A stretch of 64,000 bases of DNA from Rhizobium sp. R711 (GTDB lineage: Bacteria; Pseudomonadota; Alphaproteobacteria; Rhizobiales; Rhizobiaceae): contig NZ_LOKZ01000023.1 in the NCBI RefSeq assembly GCF_002211365.1, forward strand, positions 310,001-374,000, given 5' to 3'. Shown one piece after another: positions 37,700 through 46,112 of this stretch (its first letter is position 1; each line of letters starts with the position of its first letter). The translations under genes and the position numbers were made by a program. The notes beneath the pieces were generated by a model. That model was not told the DNA's origin. It saw nothing but the letters and a program-made list of their open reading frames with translations, and ran no database searches.

Positions 37700-38872
37700 C
37701 TAGTAGGGAAGGCCGACGTAATTTTCCGCAAGCGACGTCGAAGCTGCGCGTGAATGCGTGAGATAGTCGAGTTCGGCCTCCTGGATCTTTTGGTCGAAGT
37801 CACCGGTATCAGGAAACCGGTGCATCATCGTGGTCATCCACCAGGAGAAACGAACCGCCTTCCAGACCCGGGCGAGCGCCCTTTGGGAATAGGCATCGAT
37901 GCCTGCGTTCGAACGATCCTGGTAGTGTTCGATGAGGCCAGAAAACAGATAATGGACATCACTCGCGGCGAGATTGAGACCCTTGGCACCGGTTGGCGGG
38001 ACGATATGGGCGGCGTCGCCAACAAGGAACATGCGGCCAAAGCGCATCGGTTCGGCCACGAAGGAGCGAAGCGGCGCGATCGACTTTTCGAAGGAAGGCG
38101 CGGTAATCAACGTCTCGGCGTGGTGGGCAGGCAGACGTCGGCGCAATTCATCCCAGAAACGGTTGTCGCTCCAATCCTCGATCCTTTCGTCGAGTGGACA
38201 CTGGATGTAGTAACGACTGCGGTGCTCGGAACGCATGGAACAGAGCGCAAATCCCCGCGGGTGGTTGGCATAGATCAGCTCGTGATTGACAGGAGCAACG
38301 TCAGCCAGAATTCCAAGCCACCCGAAGGGGTAGACCTTCTCGAATGTTTTCAGCGATCTTTCCGGCACCGCCTTGCGGCTGACGCCGTGAAAACCATCGC
38401 AGCCGGCAATAAAATCGCAATCGATGCGCTGGGTGGTGCCGTCCGTCTCGTAGGTGATGTAAGGGGTCGCTCCATGAAAGTCGTGCGGTTTGACATTCGT
38501 CGCCTCGTAGATCGTCTGCGCGCCGCTGATTTTGCGTCGCTCCATCAGGTCGCGGGTGACTTCCGTTTGCCCGTAGACCATGACGCGCTTGCCGCCGGTC
38601 AGGCCGAAAAGGTCGATGCGGTGATCGCGCCCGTCGAAGGCAAGTGAAAAACCGTCATGCGGCAGGCCCTCGGCATGCATGCGCGTGCCCGCCTTTGCTT
38701 CGTCGATCAGACCGACGGTACCTTCCTCCAGCACACCGGCGCGTACGCGGCCAAGAATATAGTCCTTTCCCACACGGTCCAAGATGACGTTGTCGATACC
38801 GGCCTCCGTGAGCAGCTGGCCGAGCAAAAGTCCCGCTGGACCGGAGCCGATGATGGCGACCTTGGTGCGCAT
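37700..38872 (-). CDS. pobA: 4-hydroxybenzoate 3-monooxygenase
   Basis: A 390-aa FAD-dependent hydroxylase. FAD-binding motifs are VAIIGSGPAGLLLGQLL (N-terminus) and GDAAHIVPPTGAKGLNLAASDVHYL (~residue 285); the middle DG motif appears as CDFIAGCDGFHGVSR. Length and C-terminus match p-hydroxybenzoate hydroxylase. It converts 4-hydroxybenzoate to protocatechuate with NADPH and O2, feeding pcaHG. Divergent from pobR with a 110-base spacer. Confidence 0.95.
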   Translation of the reverse strand: MRTKVAIIGSGPAGLLLGQLLTEAGIDNVILDRVGKDYILGRVRAGVLEEGTVGLIDEAKAGTRMHAEGLPHDGFSLAFDGRDHRIDLFGLTGGKRVMVYGQTEVTRDLMERRKISGAQTIYEATNVKPHDFHGATPYITYETDGTTQRIDCDFIAGCDGFHGVSRKAVPERSLKTFEKVYPFGWLGILADVAPVNHELIYANHPRGFALCSMRSEHRSRYYIQCPLDERIEDWSDNRFWDELRRRLPAHHAETLITAPSFEKSIAPLRSFVAEPMRFGRMFLVGDAAHIVPPTGAKGLNLAASDVHYLFSGLIEHYQDRSNAGIDAYSQRALARVWKAVRFSWWMTTMMHRFPDTGDFDQKIQEAELDYLTHSRAASTSLAENYVGLPY

Positions 38873-38982
38873 GGTGTCCTCCCTTGTCTTTTGTCAAATT
38901 GTGACGAGGCAACGGGCAATCAACAATGGACAATTCCGCCATGAAATTGCACAAATCGAACATGCGACGGACGGAAGCGGTA

Positions 38983-39870
38983 ATGACGAGAATTGTTCCG
39001 ACATACGAGCTATATGGCGAGAACACCGGTAGAAAGCCGGATTTTTGGCTTCATTGCGAAACAATTCCATCCCGCAGCAGCCTGCATCACTTTGAGATCC
39101 GGCCGCATCGCCATGACAGTTTCTTTCAGATCTTATACATAGATAGCGGGTCCGGCGAAGCGCTATTCTCAGATGCCTGGCTTCCGATCAAAGCGCAGTC
39201 GGTGATCACCGTTCCCCCGGCCCAAGATCACGGTTTTCGCTTCTCCAGGGACATCGACGGCTTCGTCATTACGGTATTGAGTTCGCATCTGAAGGCGATA
39301 CCCGGCGACCGCAGCCGTCTCGGCGGGTGGATGGCATCGCCGCATCTGACGAACCTCGACATGGGAAATGAGGACGCCCGTTACGTCGCGGCTTGCCTGC
39401 AGCGGCTCGGGCGCGAGTTCTCCCAACGCCGGGCCGGACGCAATGATCTGCTGGATGCTTATTTGACCACAGCTTTGCTGCTGACGGCGCGCATTTCTTC
39501 CCAAACACAGGAAGATCGGCCCGCTGCCGATGAAAACGAGCGCCGCATGGAGCTCTTGCATGACCTGCTCCAGCGGCATTTCAAATCACATCAGCCGGCA
39601 GCTTTCTATGCTAAGGCGCTCGGCATCTCGCCAACGCATCTGAACCGCATCGTGCGCGCCGCGACCGGCCACGGCGCTCACGACCTCATCGCTCGCAAGC
39701 TTGTCGACGAGGCAAAGCGCGAGCTGGTGTTCACCTTTGGCAGCGTTCAGGAAATTGCCTATCGGCTTGGTTTTTCGGACCCGGCCTATTTCTCGCGCTT
39801 CTTCCTCAAGCAGGCTGGCCAGACACCCCGGTCATGGCGCATGGCGCAGCGTGCAAAGCTCGGCGTCTAA
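38983..39870 (+). CDS. pobR: AraC-family regulator, probable PobR
   Basis: About 295 aa. The N-terminal cupin-like ligand domain (LHHFEIRPHRHDSFFQILYIDSGSGEAL) is followed by a C-terminal AraC double HTH (FYAKALGISPTHLNRIVRAATGHGAHDLIARKLVDEAKREL, then VQEIAYRLGFSDPAYFSRFFLKQAGQTPRSWR). ATG 38983 gives MTRIVPTYELYGEN; an ATG at 38926 is possible. The divergent position opposite pobA fits the 4-hydroxybenzoate-responsive AraC-type PobR of rhizobia. Its 3' end overlaps pcaR by four bases. Confidence 0.87.
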   Translation: MTRIVPTYELYGENTGRKPDFWLHCETIPSRSSLHHFEIRPHRHDSFFQILYIDSGSGEALFSDAWLPIKAQSVITVPPAQDHGFRFSRDIDGFVITVLSSHLKAIPGDRSRLGGWMASPHLTNLDMGNEDARYVAACLQRLGREFSQRRAGRNDLLDAYLTTALLLTARISSQTQEDRPAADENERRMELLHDLLQRHFKSHQPAAFYAKALGISPTHLNRIVRAATGHGAHDLIARKLVDEAKRELVFTFGSVQEIAYRLGFSDPAYFSRFFLKQAGQTPRSWRMAQRAKLGV

Positions 39871-40622
39871 GCCAACACCAGGCGTAGCGCCTTCTGCGTC
39901 TCCCTAAGCAGCGACAGGTAGCGATCCGGCATTTCCGCAGCCGGCGCATGCGCGGCCGGCGCCCCGATGTTGATTGCCGCCACCGTTTGCCCGCGATCAT
40001 TCACAACGGGAACTGCAATGGAACAAAGGCCGATCTCCAGCTCCTGGTCGATCACGGCGTAGCCCTGCTCGCGCACGCGGCGAAACTCCAACAGCAGTTC
40101 CTCGACATCTGTCTTGGTGTTCGGAGTATTCGGCTTGAGGTTGGTGCGGGCAAGGATTGCCCTGGCATCGATCTCTGGAAGCGCTGCCAGCAGAACACGT
40201 CCCATCGAGGCACAATAGGCGGGAAGACGGCTGCCAGGCGTCAGATTGATTGACATGACACGGCGCTGCGAGGCGCGGGCGATATAGACGATCTCTGTGC
40301 TGTCGAGCACCGAGGCCGATGCGCTCTGCCCTGCTTTTTCCGACAGCTGATCGAGATGCGGCTGAATGAGGACGGGCAGGGGCGTTGCCGAGAGATAGGC
40401 ATGACCGAGCCGCAGAATCTTTGGCGTCAGGGCGAAGAACTTGCCGTCATAGTCGGCATAACCAAGTTCGGCGAGGGTCAGCAGCGACCGGCGTACCGTG
40501 GCCCGATCGAGCCCGGTCAGCTTCGCGGCGTCCGCAATCGAAAGGCGCTGGCGCGTCTCCTCGAAGGCTTCGATGACCTTCAGTCCTCTGGCGAAGCCGC
40601 TGACGAAATCAGTCTCGCGCAT
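39867..40622 (-). CDS. pcaR: IclR-family regulator of pcaIJF
   Basis: A 251-aa IclR regulator: winged HTH near the N-terminus (LSIADAAKLTGLDRATVRRSLLTLAELGYA), then the effector domain (SASASVLDSTEIVYIARAS, GSRLPAYCASMGRVLLAAL, GLCSIAVPVVNDRG). The opening FVSGFARGLKVIEAF is typical of PcaR/PcaU. The ATG at 40622 follows GGGGAAAC. In relatives it lies next to pcaIJF, and beta-ketoadipate is the usual inducer; here about 5.4 kb of accessory DNA separates it from pcaI. Confidence 0.88.
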   Translation of the reverse strand: MRETDFVSGFARGLKVIEAFEETRQRLSIADAAKLTGLDRATVRRSLLTLAELGYADYDGKFFALTPKILRLGHAYLSATPLPVLIQPHLDQLSEKAGQSASASVLDSTEIVYIARASQRRVMSINLTPGSRLPAYCASMGRVLLAALPEIDARAILARTNLKPNTPNTKTDVEELLLEFRRVREQGYAVIDQELEIGLCSIAVPVVNDRGQTVAAINIGAPAAHAPAAEMPDRYLSLLRETQKALRLVLA

Positions 40623-41095
40623 GTTTCCCCGATCTGCTCCCCGAGATGTTTGGATCCGCCGGTCACGCTGGTCATCCAATTTTGCTTTGTCCCAGCCCCC
40701 ATTTTATGGCTGTTTTTTGCGCTTGATGCGAGAAGGTTTGGCCGTCTTATCCCAATTGATTTGTCGTTCGATATTGCTGCAAAATTGCCCGAGCCAGCGG
40801 CCGATCAGGATAGTGGCCGTCTGCCAATGGCAAGTGCGCCTTGGCATAGATTAAACGGCTGCGCTGATCCTGCAGCCTGCGGACCGGATCGGACCGAGGA
40901 TTGATCGGCTGAGGAAGCTCTCAACATGGTTCGGATTGCCTGGCCTTCGTCTGAATAGCTCTTGGGGGCACTCGTACGAAAAGTGCTCGTCGGCGTGGAT
41001 TCTGCTGGCAACCCTTAAGCACGAGGGGAGAACGCCAGACAATTCGATCCGTGGTAAGCGCCCGGATCACCGATTACCACGACAGAGATGGTGGA
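40623..41095. other. Region upstream of pcaR: promoter and mobile-element debris
   Basis: No intact gene. A half-site like the PcaR box (GTTCGATA at 40766-40773) may belong to the pcaR promoter or be left from the original pcaR-pcaI spacer. The distal part holds the transposase remnant listed separately. Confidence 0.4.
40900..41012 (-). pseudogene. Remnant of an IS1595/ISXO2-type transposase
   Basis: Reading the minus strand in shifting frames gives SRIHADEHFSYE, then KSYSDEGQA, then NPNHVESFLSR. These follow the order of the C-terminal DDE-like part of IS1595-family transposases (HADE..., YSD.G..TN, ESFFSR). At least two frameshifts are needed and no ends are visible. This is a pattern match by eye. 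Confidence 0.4.
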
Positions 41096-42922
41096 TCACT
41101 CCGCAGCTTTACTGTTTGCCGGAAGGAACGGGCGGCGGTCGAGTTCGTTGGCTCTGAACGAACCCCTCAGTCGCAAAAGGTCCTTTCGCGCGATCAGGCC
41201 GACGAGCTTTCCGGATTGAGGGTCCACGATCGGGACGCGACCCATGTCGGATGAAAGCATGAGGTCGGCTATGAACCCGACAGTATCGTCGGGGTGGCCA
41301 ACAGGGATCGAGTGATCCGACACGCTCTCGCCGAGCGTTTGGAGCGCGAGTTCGCTGTCGTCCTGCCAACGCAGGATATCAGAGCGGGTTACGATGCCCG
41401 CGAGAGCGCCGTTCTCAGTCACGACAGGATAGACACGATGGACTTGCCCGTCCTGCAAGAAGAACGAGCATGCATCGCCGATCGTCATCGATGCGGACAG
41501 GGCATCGACGTTCGCGATCATGATTTCCCGCGCTCTGGTCAGTTCGAACGGATCCACTCCATATTCGCGGGTAATATGTTGGCCACGGCGCGCGATTTTT
41601 TCCGTCAGGATAGACCGCTTAAGCAGCAGGACGGTAATGGCATACGCGGAGACGGTGGCGACGAGCAGCGGCACCAGAGTGCTCGAGTCGCCTGTGATCT
41701 CAAAGGCGAAGAATGTGCCGGTCAAAGGCGCTCGCATGGTGCCGCCCATCATGGCGGCCATTCCCAGAAGGGCCCAAAAACCCGGTTCTCCCGGAAAAGC
41801 GAGGCCGACAAGCCAGCCAAGCGCTCCGCCGAGAATGAGGAGAGGCGCGAGAACCCCGCCGGAGGTTCCCGACGAAAGCGCGATCAACCAGATGGCAGCC
41901 TTTACAATAAGAATTGTGAGGACGGCTTTCGCCACTATATGGCTTGCGAGCAGATCAGAAATGATGTCGTAGCCGACGCCAAGGACGCGCGGCTCGATCA
42001 GCCCGCCGAGCCCGATGAAAACACCACCCAGAGCTGGCCACCACATCCAGTGGATGGGAAGCTCCTCGAAGGCATCTTCGATCTTGTAAAGCAACGTCGT
42101 GAGGAGCCCAGATTGCAGGCCGGAGACGATGCCCATTAGCGCGCACAGCAGAATGCCCCACCAAGCGAAGTTGATGTGGAAATTCGTCGGAAAGAGCGGG
42201 CCACTGCCGAAGAGAAGAGGCCTCCAACAGATGGAAACAGCGGCCGCAACGGCGACAGGAATGAAACTGCGGGGTTTCCACTCGAACAGAAGCAGCTCCA
42301 CGGCAAGCATCACCGCAGCGATCGGCGAGCCAAATATCGCGGTCATGCCAGCCGCCGCGCCCGCCACCAGGAGCGTTTTCCGCTCTGCGGCGCTCAGATG
42401 GAAGAACTGAGCGAAAAGTGATCCGATCGCCCCACCCGTCATGATGATAGGGCCTTCCGCACCGAATGGTCCCCCGGTTCCGATCGAGATTGCAGACGAC
42501 AGCGGCTTGAGAAGGGCGACCTTCGGCGACATCCTGCTGCCACCGATCAGAATGGCCTCTATCGCCTCGGGAATACCATGGCCCCGAATTTTTTCCGAGC
42601 CAAAGCGCGCCATCAACCCGATTACCAGCCCGCCGATGACAGGAGCCGCGACCATCCAGGCGGACCGCGAAGCGTTCGCAAGAGATGTCGGTTCCACGCT
42701 GAGATTTCCGAACCAGACAATATTGGTAACCAGGGAAATCAGATTGACCAGCAGCCAAGCGGCAAATGCTCCGCCCGTTCCCACTATGACAGCCATGGCG
42801 ACGAGAAGGAGGACCCTTCTGTCGGTCGTAAAATCCCCGGCTTCCCGGCGAGCCAGGCCGCCGGTGAAGTCGTGAGGTCGGTTTTTCGATGCGAATGTCG
42901 TTTTGGACAAGTTCTTCTCCAC
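41096..42922 (-). CDS. ClC-family chloride channel/antiporter with CBS domains
   Basis: A 608-aa membrane protein. ClC motifs in order are GHGIPEAIEAI (~115), GTGGPFGAEGPI (~155, with the gating-type Glu retained), GTSGGVLAPLLILGGALG (~355) and an AAMMGGTMRAPLTG segment. Residues ~450-585 form two CBS domains (IVTRSDILRW; GRVPIVDPQSGKLVGLIARKDLL), which in this family bind adenine nucleotides. The retained Glu suggests H+/anion exchange. Probably foreign to the pca locus: it lies within the block splitting pcaR from pcaIJF, with a MarR gene 2 kb away. Confidence 0.9.
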   Translation of the reverse strand: MEKNLSKTTFASKNRPHDFTGGLARREAGDFTTDRRVLLLVAMAVIVGTGGAFAAWLLVNLISLVTNIVWFGNLSVEPTSLANASRSAWMVAAPVIGGLVIGLMARFGSEKIRGHGIPEAIEAILIGGSRMSPKVALLKPLSSAISIGTGGPFGAEGPIIMTGGAIGSLFAQFFHLSAAERKTLLVAGAAAGMTAIFGSPIAAVMLAVELLLFEWKPRSFIPVAVAAAVSICWRPLLFGSGPLFPTNFHINFAWWGILLCALMGIVSGLQSGLLTTLLYKIEDAFEELPIHWMWWPALGGVFIGLGGLIEPRVLGVGYDIISDLLASHIVAKAVLTILIVKAAIWLIALSSGTSGGVLAPLLILGGALGWLVGLAFPGEPGFWALLGMAAMMGGTMRAPLTGTFFAFEITGDSSTLVPLLVATVSAYAITVLLLKRSILTEKIARRGQHITREYGVDPFELTRAREIMIANVDALSASMTIGDACSFFLQDGQVHRVYPVVTENGALAGIVTRSDILRWQDDSELALQTLGESVSDHSIPVGHPDDTVGFIADLMLSSDMGRVPIVDPQSGKLVGLIARKDLLRLRGSFRANELDRRPFLPANSKAAE

Positions 42923-43027
42923 CAGGGGGCAAGCTCAGCTGGTGGCGACATATATCGTAGCACGACATAAATCAACTCGGATTTTGGCGTAAGCGGCCCG
43001 GCTCCCTTAGGCGACATCCGTAATGCT

Positions 43028-43660
43028 TCAGCGAGTTCGTTGGCTCAGGATACTCGGCCAGAGTTTGTCCAGGTACGAGCCCAGACCGGCTATCAGATCT
43101 TCGTCTGCCTCAAGACCAATTGACATCTTCGGCAGCCCATCGCTAATGCCGGCGGATTGGCGCGCCTCGGCTCCCAATTCCGGCATGCATCATGGTCGCC
43201 GGACGCGCCACAAGGGAGCCGATTCCTCAAAGCGGCTCCGCAAGCGTGATGATCCGAAACTTGGCCACGAACTTCTGTACAGCTTCGATAGCTCCGCCCG
43301 GTTCGAAACTGAGCATTGCGCCAAAACCGGCTTGCTGGCGCGCCGATGAGATTTGCGAAGCGCGGCCAGGCGATGGTACGTTCCTCCGTGGCAGTCGTGC
43401 CGAGCGAGCACTCGGCCGTTGGGCTCCAGACTGCTCAGCGGGAGGTGAAGCGATTCCATTCCCGACGACGTGACGACAGCGGCCATGCGGCCCTCGAGCT
43501 TCGCCAATGTCCAGGCCAGCAGATCCCGGGTTGGATTGGATGTCCGGGAGTATTCGTAAGGCTAAGCTGCTTCGAATTGGCGGAACGCGAAGTTGCTGCA
43601 GAAATAAATCGGAGGCGTAACCCGCGCCAAAGGTATCGGCCGCGATCCCACCGCCCGAGC
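43028..43660 (-). pseudogene. Decayed cystathionine gamma-synthase-like gene
   Basis: Conceptual minus-strand translation gives, in order, GIAADTFGA, VTPPIYFCSNFAFRQFEAA, a TAG stop (43562-43564), YEYSRTSNPTRDLLAWTLAKLEG, VVTSSGMESLHLPLSSLEP, HDCHGGTY, then a jump to GFGAMLSFEPGGAIEAVQKFV, a TGA (43227-43229), GSLVARPATMMHAGIG, a frameshift near 43175, and AEARQSAGISDGLPKMSIGLE. This is the Cys/Met-metabolism PLP-enzyme order. An internal deletion near 43340 removed the central part including the PLP lysine. Clearly non-functional. Confidence 0.8.
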
Positions 43661-43798
43661 TCGGAAAACGTCTGCGGGTATTGGCAGGGCGCGGCGAAGC
43701 CTATCGAGGATCAGGTCTGGACCGAGAAGATCGCGGTGGGGAAGCAACAATAGCTGCGATGACCGATTTGGGCTTTGTCAATTCCAACGCGTACTGAC

Positions 43799-43890
43799 AG
43801 TTTCACCCGTACCCTATTGATGTTTTCACCAGCATTCTATTGGCACTTTCACCGCTCCCCTATTACAACTTTCCCCATATCGGTTTGCTC
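43799..43890. repeat. Three tandem 23-bp direct repeats plus a degenerate fourth
   Basis: Units start at 43799, 43822 and 43845, each of the form NNTTTCACC-N6-CTATTNNN; a degenerate fourth begins at 43868 with ACTTTCCCC. The units are contiguous, so this is not a CRISPR array. They resemble the multiple repeats at ends of IS21-family elements, although no istA/istB gene is present. Confidence 0.65.
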
Positions 43891-43909
43891 AGAAAATGAA
43901 GTGACCATC

Positions 43910-44062
43910 ATGGACGACGAGATTCCGCATTTTCGCTGGATCGTTTCCAAAGAGGGCATCGCGGAGCTCGCTCGTTCGCACGCGGCACCTAATGTTTCCC
44001 TTGAACTGCATTTTCGCCCGAGCCGCAGTGCATCGGCTCCTTTTCAGATTCTCGCTTCATAG
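43910..44062 (+). CDS. Small ORF, unknown (possibly truncated)
   Basis: A 50-aa frame (MDDEIPHFRWIVSKEGIAELA ...) beginning just after the tandem repeats. I recognise no domain. The position suggests the severed start of a gene from the decayed element. Low confidence that it is expressed. Confidence 0.25.
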   Translation: MDDEIPHFRWIVSKEGIAELARSHAAPNVSLELHFRPSRSASAPFQILAS

Positions 44063-44086
44063 GATGTCTGGTACGTGGCCGAACTT

Positions 44087-44293
44087 TCACCGCAACCAAA
44101 TTCTTATGTTCGGGACCGCAGCCCCACTTCTGTCGTCCCGCGAAGGAACTGTTCTCACATGTCTCACTGCAGCCGTCTCGGCAGCCTCTCTGTCAGGGAA
44201 CTCTTCAGGTAACACGACATCTTCCTTATCCCAGCGGGCACGAACTCGATGAGAGCGGAAGTCGTAAAATAATTCGAGATTGATCGTTTCCAT
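44087..44293 (-). CDS. Small hypothetical protein
   Basis: A 68-aa frame, METINLELFYDFRSHRVRARW..., with GAGG eight bases before the ATG at 44293. It is charged with no hydrophobic segment. The last residues run into DNA that looks like junction sequence, so the C-terminus may not be native. Function unknown. Confidence 0.45.
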   Translation of the reverse strand: METINLELFYDFRSHRVRARWDKEDVVLPEEFPDREAAETAAVRHVRTVPSRDDRSGAAVPNIRIWLR

Positions 44294-44453
44294 GATGGTT
44301 TCCTCTGGGCGCTTATCAAGCACTCTCCGCCGTAGTCCTTGCGCGCACGGGTGCAAGTACAAGTATATAACCTTCCGCTGTCTTTGCGGACTTGAATAAT
44401 ATCGCATTACGATACATATATTAATCTCGATCCCATTTTATGGCAGGCCCCAG

Positions 44454-44711
44454 ATGGCAACAGATCTTCAAACACAACTTAGTGAGTTTCAGAACCGGCT
44501 CGAGAGCTTCGGACGCCGCCAAGGCCGTCGCGCTTTGAGCGCTTCCACTCTGTCCGGCCCGCTATCGGAGCGTCTTCGCAAACGTCTCGACCTGCATCGG
44601 GTAGATACCAAGCTCTTGTGGCTGGAATGGCAGTACGACATTTCGCTGCTGGTCGAGGACTTTCGTCGTTGGCTGGGCCGGGTGGATCAGGGTTTTAAAA
44701 AGAAGCAGTAG
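44454..44711 (+). CDS. Small hypothetical protein
   Basis: An 85-aa frame (MATDLQTQLSEFQNRLESFGRRQGRR ... LWLEWQYDISLLVEDFRRWLGRVDQ). It is predicted mostly helical and basic at the C-terminus (FKKKQ). No family recognised and no strong ribosome-binding site. It lies in the accessory block between pcaR and pcaI. Confidence 0.4.
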   Translation: MATDLQTQLSEFQNRLESFGRRQGRRALSASTLSGPLSERLRKRLDLHRVDTKLLWLEWQYDISLLVEDFRRWLGRVDQGFKKKQ

Positions 44712-44947
44712 CGAGTCCCCGATCCTCACCTCTGCACGCAAAGCCCGGGCAGGCCCCGCATCCTGCAAGAGTCGGACAATTGCCATCTTCCGTTTTTTCG
44801 GGTGTCCGGCATTAGGTTCACGACCCAGCTCTGTAGCGTTCCTAAATACACGGTCGTTTGGCTGGGTATCGACTGAAACCCTTTTAACGGATAAAAAGTT
44901 TTACTCGCCTACGATCCGCGTTTTGCCCGGCTTGGGACCATTGATTT

Positions 44948-45370
44948 ATGAAACCTGCAGAAGACCGGTTGACCGCCGTCGACTACAAGGCGCTTGCCGA
45001 TTTCCGACATGCCCTTCGAAAGTTTCTGGATTTCAGCACCTCCGCGGCGCAGAGGGAAGGCGTACCGCCGCAGCAGCATCAAGCATTATTGGCGATCAAG
45101 GGGGTTGACGAGGGAGAGGTTCTGACAATAGGCGCATTGGCAGAGCGATTGCTCATAGCCCCCCATACGGCCACAGAACTCGTCGGCAGGCTCGTTTCCG
45201 GAGGCTATCTCACCCGAGAAACTGACAGTACTGATCGGAGGCGGCAGACTTTACACCTAACTCCATTCGCTGAGGAGGTACTGCAGAAGCTCAGTTCCGC
45301 CCACTTGCACGAGATACGCGAATTGGCTCCGCACCTCATCCAGATACTCGACCATTTCCGACCATCCTGA
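44948..45370 (+). CDS. MarR-family transcriptional regulator
   Basis: A 140-aa protein with the MarR winged HTH: QHQALLAIKG, LTIGALAERLLIAPHTATELVGRLVSGGYL (recognition helix), wing TRETDSTDRRRQTLHLT, then the dimerisation helix. The 236-base upstream spacer is AT-rich. It may control the ClC gene in the same block; the two are on opposite strands with relics between them. No operator identified. Confidence 0.85.
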   Translation: MKPAEDRLTAVDYKALADFRHALRKFLDFSTSAAQREGVPPQQHQALLAIKGVDEGEVLTIGALAERLLIAPHTATELVGRLVSGGYLTRETDSTDRRRQTLHLTPFAEEVLQKLSSAHLHEIRELAPHLIQILDHFRPS

Positions 45371-45992
45371 CTTGGGGGCGAGCGAAATTTACCGGAATAA
45401 GCGCCTCAATCTTCTTTTTCCGGAATGCCTTTTACGCCTCTCGAGCCTGTTATCAGGTGCGGCCACGAACGATGCTACGAGGTTCGCGCGCAATGCCCCA
45501 AAGGCAAGGCGTGCCGCCCGGGAATTAACGGTCACCGGCACCGTCTTTGCCTTTCCGAAGATGGGCCTTCCGCGACATCGTTATGCGCCTCTGCTTTTCT
45601 CCCGCGACCTTGGATGCCAAAGGCGAGACCGCCTTGGGTGTTCCTGATGACGATGCGTGAGGCCACGCCTTGCGGTGCGACGACATGCAGGTCAAAGGCG
45701 TTCACCGACAGCAAACATGTCGGAGGCCCAGCCCGAAAATAGAAGAAGGACCGCATCGATCAGCTTGAGGCCCGACACCAAACTTCAAGCGGCTGACGGC
45801 GCTCGCGATGCGGCAGAAGACACCGTTTGGGCGAGCCGTCGAGTGGACCACGAGCCTGCGTCGCCTACGCCGAGGACGGCTGTGAAGCATGGGAATTTGG
45901 ATCGACCACCCACGCGAACGAGCATTTCAGCTACGACCTCGGCTTGGGTGCTGACCACAAGGCCGACCCAGCTTCAACTGCCGCATAATAAT
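45371..45992. other. Gene-poor stretch upstream of the pcaI operator
   Basis: About 620 bases with overlapping short frames on both strands but no recognisable protein and no good start signal. A minus-strand stretch (NTQGGLAFGIQGRGRK, ~45590-45650) looks protein-like and could be a further gene relic, but I cannot name it. Confidence 0.35.
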
Positions 45993-46025
45993 GTGCGATA
46001 TACGAACAAATATCAATTATCGCAC
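45993..46025. promoter_or_regulatory. PcaR operator upstream of pcaI
   Basis: GTGCGATATACGAAC at 45993-46007 matches the reverse complement of the P. putida PcaR box (GTTCGATAATCGCAC, from memory) at 13 of 15 positions. A third half-site, TATCGCAC, lies at 46018-46025 after a 10-base gap, and with GTGCGATA forms a perfect 8-bp inverted repeat. A palindrome plus a third copy 10 bases away is the layout described for PcaU of Acinetobacter. It is 88 bases before pcaI. Confidence 0.7.
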
Positions 46026-46112
46026 AAATTTCTTGCCGGCCACGCCGCCTCACTTTATCCATCAGGTGAGCAGCGGACCGACGGATCTATCGCGGGCAAG
46101 GAGTGATCCAGC

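Noticed and set aside
43799..43890. Tandem repeats as a CRISPR array
   Set aside because: The 23-bp units are contiguous with no spacers, and there are no cas genes.
45425..46106. Short plus-strand frames in the stretch before pcaI
   Set aside because: No recognisable family, overlapping frames on both strands, and one runs through the PcaR operator.
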